Assembly (NCBI GenBank): GCA_034436375.1
Contig: DAOTVS010000313.1
Location: 1-20,628, forward strand
DNA length: 20,628 bases
Source of the DNA: DAOTVS01 sp034436375
Lineage (GTDB): Bacteria > Chloroflexota > Anaerolineae > SpSt-313
Direction of reading: 5' to 3'
Under the pieces are notes generated by a model. That model saw nothing but the letters and a program-made list of their open reading frames with translations, was not told where the DNA came from and searched no databases. This document shows, one piece after another, positions 16,371 to 20,628 of the stretch (position 1 is its first letter; each line of letters starts with the position of its first letter). Position numbers and translations under genes: made by a program.

Positions 16371-16442
16371 TGACGCGCACCCCCCGCCCATCTCCCAATC
16401 CCCGTCGATTGCCAGTTTCAAGGGCACAAAATGCGATTCGGG

Positions 16443-16472
16443 TTGACGGCGCAATGGCAGTAAGGTTATACT
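16443..16472 (+). promoter_or_regulatory. strong sigma70-type promoter with no assigned gene
   Basis: TTGACG (16443-16448), 18-base spacer, TATACT (16467-16472). A transcript starting near 16479 would cross two hairpins and reach the antitoxin gene after about 310 nt. The arm GGTTAT, which overlaps this -10, is mirrored by ATAACC at 16501-16506. Confidence 0.55.
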
Positions 16473-16524
16473 CTGGACCGTGCGCAAGACTCGACATTGC
16501 ATAACCCGCCGTAGAATGACGCCG

Positions 16525-16554
16525 CTTGCCCACACCCCCGGGTGATCGGGCAAG
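16525..16554. repeat. hairpin CTTGCCC/GGGCAAG
   Basis: 7-bp outer stem (16525-16531 with 16548-16554) enclosing CACCC...GGGTG, giving a nested stem. No T-tract follows, so it is not a standard terminator for the GH31-like gene ending at 16370. It lies about 50 nt after the predicted start of the 16443 promoter's transcript. Confidence 0.5.
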
Positions 16555-16727
16555 GCTGAAGCTTGAGATCAGTTTGCGCACAGGGCACAGCTCTACGTCC
16601 ACCCGCTCGTAACTGAGCTGAAACTTGCTGGCAGAAACAGAGTATGGCCCGGCTAGAGCTTGCAGAACATCCTGTGGCTCATGTCAGCAGGCAGATAATG
16701 AGAACCCTGAGCCCAAAGTGAAACCAG

Positions 16728-16756
16728 TTGACACGGGGAGCCATTGCGTGTAAACT
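16728..16756 (+). promoter_or_regulatory. consensus promoter of the antitoxin gene
   Basis: Perfect TTGACA (16728-16733), 17-base spacer, TAAACT (16751-16756), 36 bases before the ATG at 16793. Phd/YefM antitoxins usually autorepress at such sites. Confidence 0.7.
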
Positions 16757-16792
16757 ATGGACTATCCGAAACGTACAACTCAGGAGGATTGA

Positions 16793-17173
16793 ATGGAAGT
16801 TGAAGTTGTCAGCAAGACCGAGCTCGCGCGTCGGACGCGAGAGGTCATCGATAGGGTTCGTCACGGGGGCCGGCATGTAGTAGTCGAGAACTATGGCTCT
16901 CCCGAGGTGGCGATTATTGACATTGAAGAGTACCGACATTTAATGTCACTGCAGCAGAAGGAACTTGACGCAGAACGTCGCCGCCAGGAAGAGAGCCTGA
17001 TTGACCGGTTGACGGCTACCCGGAGGCTCACGCGGCAGGAAGCCGCTGAGGTGATCGCTCACGCCCGTGAGGAAGTGCAACGCCTCCTGGCTGAGGGAGT
17101 GGAGTCAGGCAATGGCGAGAAGCAACAAGTGCGCGAAGTCGCCGGCATGACTGCCGGCGGCCGCAACGCCTAG
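16793..17173 (+). CDS. Phd/YefM-family antitoxin, apparently orphan
   Basis: A 126-residue protein. Residues 1-52 match the Phd/YefM DNA-binding and dimerisation domain, with the pattern VSKTELARRTREVIDRVRHG then VVENYGSPEVAIIDIEEY. The charged helical remainder (54-105) would be the toxin-neutralising or dimer-extending part. It is longer than the usual 75-95 residues. AGGAGG lies 5 nt before the ATG. Family members normally neutralise an RNase or kinase toxin encoded immediately downstream, but the next 384 bases contain no plausible toxin gene. It may act in trans, serve as a stand-alone regulator, or be a relic. A CGCCGGCA/TGCCGGCG hairpin (17140-17159) sits inside the last codons. Confidence 0.85.
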   Translation: MEVEVVSKTELARRTREVIDRVRHGGRHVVVENYGSPEVAIIDIEEYRHLMSLQQKELDAERRRQEESLIDRLTATRRLTRQEAAEVIAHAREEVQRLLAEGVESGNGEKQQVREVAGMTAGGRNA

Positions 17174-17296
17174 TCCTTTCGCCAGGGCCACACCCCCCAA
17201 CGTTGCCCGAGCAGTTTCTCCGATAAGGCAAACCGCTCTGAAGCAGGTATGCCAGAGGCGGCTCTCGAATCCGATTGCGAGACGGCCCAAAGAAAC

Positions 17297-17330
17297 AGAA
17301 AGCGCCAGGAAGCTCTCCTGGCGCTTTCTC
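17297..17330 (+). terminator. probable terminator hairpin after antitoxin
   Basis: A 14-bp perfect stem (17297-17310 with 17316-17329; core GAAAGCGCCAGGA) and a 5-base loop. Only a short pyrimidine run (CTTTCTC) ends the stem, so termination may be partial. It is 124 bases after the antitoxin stop. Confidence 0.55.
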
Positions 17331-17347
17331 ATACCGGCAAGACAGGG

Positions 17348-17391
17348 GATCAGGGCCGGGCTGTTGCGCTACCGATGGCCCGGCCCTGATC
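17348..17391. repeat. 14-bp GC-rich hairpin GATCAGGGCCGGGC
   Basis: The arms 17348-17361 and 17378-17391 are exact reverse complements around 16 bases. No T-tract follows. It is the second of two strong hairpins within 95 bases. Confidence 0.7.
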
Positions 17392-17428
17392 TCAATTGGA
17401 AACCGACATTGACATAAGGCTGACCGAT

Positions 17429-17457
17429 TTGCATTGCCTGGACCTTGATGGTATAAT
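17429..17457 (+). promoter_or_regulatory. putative promoter upstream of tRNA region
   Basis: TTGCAT (17429-17434), 17 bases, perfect TATAAT (17452-17457). A perfect TTGACA at 17409 has no matching -10. The predicted start near 17464 falls within the palindrome TGACCATGGTCA. Confidence 0.5.
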
Positions 17458-17461
17458 TCCC

Positions 17462-17473
17462 TGACCATGGTCA
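17462..17473. promoter_or_regulatory. palindrome TGACCATGGTCA at predicted transcription start
   Basis: A perfect 12-bp palindrome four bases after TATAAT. ACCTTGA upstream (17442-17448) is mirrored by TCAAGGT downstream (17471-17477), so the -10 is bracketed by inverted sequence, as at a repressor operator. The controlled gene is unclear. Confidence 0.4.
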
Positions 17474-17514
17474 AGGTGGAAACGTGCGGTCCGTGACTCT
17501 CAGCGCAGGGCAAT

Positions 17515-17543
17515 TTGACAAATAGCCCCGCCTGGAGTAAACT
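17515..17543 (+). promoter_or_regulatory. tRNA-Leu promoter
   Basis: Perfect TTGACA (17515-17520), 17-base spacer, TAAACT (17538-17543). Transcription would start about 8 nt before the mature tRNA 5' end. Confidence 0.75.
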
Positions 17544-17557
17544 AAAACCGTAATCGA

Positions 17558-17641
17558 GCCGGGGTGGCGGAATTGGCAGACGCGCTGCGTTCAGGGCGCA
17601 GTGGGAGTTCTCCCATAAGGGTTCAAATCCCTTCCTCGGCA
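17558..17641 (+). tRNA. tRNA-Leu (anticodon CAG)
   Basis: An 84-nt cloverleaf. The acceptor GCCGGGG pairs with CCTCGGC with one G-T wobble, followed by discriminator A73. The anticodon stem CTGCG/CGCAG closes a 7-base loop with anticodon CAG at 17592-17594, reading CTG codons. A long variable arm (GGGAG/TCCC) makes it class II, as expected for leucine. The T arm is AAGGG-TTCAAAT-CCCTT. CCA is not encoded and must be added after transcription. It has its own promoter and a terminator immediately downstream. Confidence 0.97.
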
Positions 17642-17645
17642 TCTG

Positions 17646-17687
17646 AAAAAGCCCTCACAAGCAAACTTGTGAGGGCTTTTTTATTTT
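17646..17687. terminator. bidirectional intrinsic terminator shared by tRNA-Leu and the convergent kinase gene
   Basis: Stem GCCCTCACAAG / CTTGTGAGGGC (17651-17661 with 17666-17676) with a 4-base loop, flanked by A5 on the left and T6-A-T5 on the right. It gives a T-tract in both directions. The T-tract on the plus strand contains the TAA stop of the kinase gene (17681-17683). Confidence 0.92.
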
Positions 17688-19786
17688 TCTGCGGGCAGGC
17701 TGAGTGTTACCCGCGTGTAAACCCCTGGGAGGCTGGCCACAGCCAGCGATCCTCCGATCACCGACATCATCGTGCTGTGCAGAGCCAATCCCTGGCCGCT
17801 CCCGCCCGCAGCGGCGCCGGGCGCCCCCAGGCCCACGCCGTTGTCCTCAATGAGGATCTGGAGGCCCTCCTGCCACGTCAGGGCCAGGTGCAGGCGCAGT
17901 GGACGCGAGATATCTTCGCCGCGCCCATACCGCGCCGCATTGCGCGTGGCCTCGCGCGCGGCATAATAGAGCACCTCAGCCGTCCGCGCGGGCAACTCTT
18001 GCGCGGCGCACTCTGCTTGGGGGTCCGCTTCCCACACCACATCATCAAAGCTGCGCCCCCGCTCGGCTTCCAGCGCCTGCCGCAGGGCGCCTGCCAGTCC
18101 CAGCTCGGCCAGGGCCGGCGCAGGAGGAGCAGGCATGGCGCGCAGCAGATCCGCGACACGTCCATGCAGCTCGGCCAACGCCGTTACCACCTCTGAAGCT
18201 CCCATCGAGGCGCTCAGTTCCAGGATGGCTGTGTGCAGTTGCGGCAAGATATCGTCGTGCAACACGCGCCGGGTGCGCCGGTCGGCCACTTCGCTCTCGG
18301 CCAGGCCCCGGCGCTGCAGCGCCATCAGGCGACGCGCCATCTCGGTCGAGGCCAGCACGTCGAGCAGGCGCTCAGCTGCTGCGCGGGCCACCTCGATCTC
18401 TTCCTGCGTGTAGAGCCCTCCGTCGCGCCGGGGGCCCAGCAGCAGAGCGCCGATCAGCCCGCGCTCACTCCACAGGGGCGCCGCCCACAGCGCCCCGCCC
18501 GCCCGCTCCGGCTCCAGGGGCAGGCAGATCTCCCCCGGCGCCGTGAGGCCGGCAGCGAGCGCACTCAACACCGCCCCCGGGAGCGGCTTGCCCTCCGGGT
18601 AACTCAAGCCCGCCTCCACCAAAGAGGCCAACGGCCCCAGCGCTGCCAGGTAGGCCGTCTGCGCCCCCAACACATCGCTACAGAGGGCCTGGAAGGAATC
18701 GGCCACATCCACCTGGCCCGCTTGCGCGAGACGCTCGTAGAGGTGCTGGCTGGAGACAAAGGGGCGCAGGTGCGCCATGGCGCGCTGGCGCTCACGATAG
18801 GCCTGGCGGTTCAGCAGGGCATAGGCAAGCACCACCAACAAGGTGGCCAGCAGCAGGCCATAGACCGGGGGCGCCTGCAGCGTGAGAATGCCAGCGACCA
18901 CGGCGGCATAGGCGGCCGCCAGCACGATGATGCTGCGCCATTGCCGGCGCAGACCCCCGCGAGGCAACGCGCGGCCGGTGAAAATCTCATAGGAGACGAT
19001 CGCCTGCCCCAACAGGAGGATAGATGCGCCGATGAGGCTATCGATGGCCAGGTCAAACCCGGCGACGGCGCGGGCCATCTCCAGGTAGGCGCCCGTGGTC
19101 ACGCGCTGGCGAGCGTTGGCCATCACCCACACCAGCACCCAGGCCACCAAACCGCTCACCAACAAAAGCCCCAGGGATGTGGCCACCAGCCAGGGCCGGG
19201 CTCGGCGTCGGGCCTCGTCGCCCAGAGCGTGGCCGGGAGGCGCCGGGCGTGCCAGCACGTCGAGAGAGAGGGCGATGCAGAGCATGATGTAGAGGGGGTA
19301 ATCGAGCCCCAGCAACGGCACACCAAGGATGGTCGGCGTATCAGCCATCTCCAGCAGGGCTACCTGGGTGTAGGTGGGGAAGGGGTTGGCGAAAAGCAGC
19401 AACCCTATCAGCCCCAACGCCAGGAGCATCGAAATAACAAGCCAGGGGCGGTGCCGCCGGCTCAGGGGGCCGCGTGGGCCATCCCAGTAGCCACCATACC
19501 AGAGGATGATAGCGTACCAGGTAAAGGGCAGGGCCACCACCAGCACCCACCCCACCCGCCACCAGAAGGTCATGCTCGCCCCCACAGAGGTCAGGCCCTG
19601 GGCGAAGATGGCGGCATGGGCAAAGAGGAACCCGGCCGCGAGCAGCAGCCCGCCGCCGGGCAGCACGATGCTCCAGGAGCGGCGCTCGGCATTGAGGAGG
19701 ACCGTAAAGCCCAGCCAGAGCACCAACACGGTGTTGAAAAAGGAGACGGCCAGGATGGCCCAGTCGAGCGCCGGCCAGCCGATCAC
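17681..19786 (-). CDS. membrane sensor histidine kinase, NarL-partner (HisKA_3-like) type
   Basis: A 701-residue kinase. About eight to ten hydrophobic segments fill residues 10-335, followed by a GAF-like region (about 345-480). The dimerisation domain has the phosphorylatable histidine near residue 510 in RRVLHDDILPQLH. The HATPase has its N-box asparagine near 616 (REATRNAARYG), EDNGVGLG near 647-654 and GSGQGLAL near 662. All catalytic motifs are present. The GTG at 19786 overlaps the stop of the response regulator as GTGA, with GGGAGG 4 nt upstream; an in-frame GTG at 19807 is the alternative start. Translational coupling with the regulator is likely, forming a cognate pair. The signal is unknown. 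Confidence 0.93.
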   Translation of the reverse strand: MIGWPALDWAILAVSFFNTVLVLWLGFTVLLNAERRSWSIVLPGGGLLLAAGFLFAHAAIFAQGLTSVGASMTFWWRVGWVLVVALPFTWYAIILWYGGYWDGPRGPLSRRHRPWLVISMLLALGLIGLLLFANPFPTYTQVALLEMADTPTILGVPLLGLDYPLYIMLCIALSLDVLARPAPPGHALGDEARRRARPWLVATSLGLLLVSGLVAWVLVWVMANARQRVTTGAYLEMARAVAGFDLAIDSLIGASILLLGQAIVSYEIFTGRALPRGGLRRQWRSIIVLAAAYAAVVAGILTLQAPPVYGLLLATLLVVLAYALLNRQAYRERQRAMAHLRPFVSSQHLYERLAQAGQVDVADSFQALCSDVLGAQTAYLAALGPLASLVEAGLSYPEGKPLPGAVLSALAAGLTAPGEICLPLEPERAGGALWAAPLWSERGLIGALLLGPRRDGGLYTQEEIEVARAAAERLLDVLASTEMARRLMALQRRGLAESEVADRRTRRVLHDDILPQLHTAILELSASMGASEVVTALAELHGRVADLLRAMPAPPAPALAELGLAGALRQALEAERGRSFDDVVWEADPQAECAAQELPARTAEVLYYAAREATRNAARYGRGEDISRPLRLHLALTWQEGLQILIEDNGVGLGAPGAAAGGSGQGLALHSTMMSVIGGSLAVASLPGVYTRVTLSLPAEK

Positions 19787-20529
19787 ACATCCTCCCAGGG
19801 GGTCCACTGCCCGCGCTCATCCAGCACCCGCGCCACCCCCGTTGCATCCCAGGAGATCAGGCGCCCGGAACGAGCAATCAGGGCAGCCCGCAAACGCGCC
19901 ACCTTTTCGTCGGTCGCCGTCTCATCCAGGCCCCAGGCCGCGTAGATCTGGCCGTTGATGCGGCTGATGGCGCGCTTGTCGCGCAGGCCCAGGCGAGCGG
20001 CGATCTGCTCGTTGCTCAAGCCCTGTGCCAGCAGCCGCGCCACCATCTGCTCCGCTGGCTCGAGGAGGGCCATGGGCGCCTGCTCATCCTTGCGCCGCAC
20101 CTCCTGCACACGTACCTCGATCTCCGGGTCGATAAAGCTGCGCCCGGCCAGCGCATCGCGCAGCAGGGGCACGATCATCTGCGGCAGCAGATAGTTGGAT
20201 TTGCGCACATAAGCATAGTGGCTCAGGATGCCCGACTGGCGGAAATCGCGATAGTAGGCATCATCATCCTGAATAGAGTAAAACACGACCGGCAGGCGCG
20301 GGAACTCACGCCGGATGGCCGTCGCCGCCTGGATGCCGTTCATGACGCCCGCCAGTTGCACATCCATGAGGATGGCCTGGGGCGGCTCGCGCAGGGCGCA
20401 TTCCAGCGCCTCTTCGCCGCTGGCGCAAGATTGGGCCACGCGCACCTCGCGCGTTGCCTCCAGCCCCGCCGTCAGCGCCGCACACAGCCGGCTATTGTCT
20501 TCGACGAGCATCAGTGTAATCATGGCCAT
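19783..20529 (-). CDS. response regulator with divergent LuxR/NarL-type HTH
   Basis: A 248-residue regulator. The receiver (1-122) has acidic E10/D11, phospho-acceptor D56 (ILMDVQLAG), S85 and K110 (YVRKSN), so it should be phosphorylated. The output domain (about 153-205) follows the LuxR pattern LxxxEQMVARLLAQGLSNEQIAARLGL but diverges in the recognition helix (RDKRAISRINGQIYAAWGL, in place of the usual TVKxHxxxIxxKL). A C-terminal tail of about 43 residues is unassigned. The ATG at 20529 lacks a strong ribosome binding site; an in-frame ATG at 20523 is also possible. It is first in a two-gene operon with the kinase, overlapping it by 4 bp. The 99 bases beyond it show no further gene. Confidence 0.92.
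   Translation of the reverse strand: MAMITLMLVEDNSRLCAALTAGLEATREVRVAQSCASGEEALECALREPPQAILMDVQLAGVMNGIQAATAIRREFPRLPVVFYSIQDDDAYYRDFRQSGILSHYAYVRKSNYLLPQMIVPLLRDALAGRSFIDPEIEVRVQEVRRKDEQAPMALLEPAEQMVARLLAQGLSNEQIAARLGLRDKRAISRINGQIYAAWGLDETATDEKVARLRAALIARSGRLISWDATGVARVLDERGQWTPWEDV
19791..19796 (-). promoter_or_regulatory. ribosome binding site inside regulator gene for the kinase
   Basis: GGGAGG on the minus strand, 4 nt before the GTG at 19786 and within the final codons of the response regulator; it supports the coupled GTGA start. Confidence 0.6.
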
Positions 20530-20628
20530 CCATCTTTAGCAATGCATGGGGCGGGCCCCTGATAGGGCCGGGCGTTTTGCTGCGCCGCTACCCGGCTCAG
20601 GCCAGGGGTTGGGGGTGGATTTGGCTGC

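Larger units (their letters stand above)
16371..16792. other. gene-free interval with two promoters and hairpins
   Basis: About 420 bases without a convincing coding region. It holds a promoter at 16443-16472 with no obvious gene, a CTTGCCC/GGGCAAG hairpin (16525-16554) with an inner CACCC/GGGTG stem, a CAGCTC/GAGCTG pair (16588-16620), and the antitoxin promoter at 16728-16756. The segment between 16479 and about 16720 could be a small RNA or a long alternative leader. Short plus-strand frames here stop within about ten codons. Confidence 0.5.
17174..17557. other. gene-free interval with tandem hairpins and promoters
   Basis: About 380 bases between the antitoxin and tRNA-Leu. It contains two strong hairpins (17297-17329 and 17348-17391), a TTGCAT/TATAAT promoter followed by a palindrome, and the tRNA promoter. 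No toxin-like coding frame is seen on either strand; the long minus-strand frame running through here and into the tRNA is antisense noise. Confidence 0.6.

Noticed and set aside
17240..17290. tRNA-like TCGAATCC piece
   Set aside because: Neither strand gives a 5-bp T stem or a matching acceptor, so it is not a tRNA or a clear fragment.
17028..17642. 204-codon minus-strand open frame across the antitoxin end and the tRNA
   Set aside because: It is antisense to tRNA-Leu; its N-terminus (MPRKGFEPLWENSH) is the complement of the tRNA, a well-known annotation artefact.
16371..17700. Genomic island boundary at tRNA-Leu
   Set aside because: No integrase gene and no duplicate of the tRNA 3' end were found in the window; adjacency alone is not enough.
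17564..18196. 210-codon plus-strand frame starting inside tRNA-Leu
   Set aside because: Its start is the tRNA itself and the rest is antisense to the kinase gene; it runs through the terminator.
18233..19945. 570-codon plus-strand open frame
   Set aside because: Entirely antisense to the two-component operon; Gln/His/Arg-rich composition is typical of a GC-rich shadow frame.

Overview
The window looks like a high-GC chromosomal segment of a Chloroflexota bacterium (Anaerolineae- or Caldilineae-like). I infer this from the style of the proteins (Tat-type lipoprotein binding protein with an Ala/Pro linker, polytopic histidine kinases, hybrid kinases with eroded receiver domains) and from the families of short GC-rich intergenic palindromes. 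No marker gene is present, so the lineage is a judgement, not a proof. There is no CRISPR array, phage module or transposase gene.

Layout. Positions 1-2265 (minus) hold the promoter-proximal part of a sugar ABC importer operon: a lipoprotein substrate-binding protein and the first permease, which runs off the left edge. Positions 2589-6011 hold two convergent signalling genes that overlap by 12 bp: a 412-residue HTH / pseudo-kinase / receiver protein (plus) and a membrane-bound hybrid histidine kinase (minus). An AT-rich, MITE-like 135-bp inverted-repeat element (6068-6202) separates the kinase from a DHA2-type MFS efflux pump (6242-7633, minus). A repeat-rich intergenic stretch (7746-7971) follows.

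Positions 8028-11834 (minus) form a likely three-gene metabolic operon: a DSD1/D-threonine aldolase-like PLP enzyme, a CehA/McbA-type PHP metallohydrolase and a Gfo/Idh/MocA oxidoreductase. Divergent from it, on the plus strand, are a membrane-anchored putative glycoside hydrolase (DUF4015 type) carrying four carboxypeptidase-regulatory-like beta-sandwich repeats (12007-13980), and a GH31-family protein (14088-16370) whose catalytic acids all appear to be replaced.

The right part holds an orphan Phd/YefM-type antitoxin (16793-17173), hairpins and promoters with no obvious gene, a tRNA-Leu(CAG) gene (17558-17641) with its own promoter, and a terminator shared with the convergent two-component operon (response regulator 20529-19783, then NarL-type kinase 19786-17681, joined by a 4-bp GTGA overlap).

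No complete new defence or mobile system is visible. The most unusual items are the GH31 pseudoenzyme, the HTH plus dead-ATPase plus receiver protein, the composite-TIR element, the uncharacterised PLP/PHP/dehydrogenase cluster, and an unassigned strong promoter at 16443 that may drive a small RNA.
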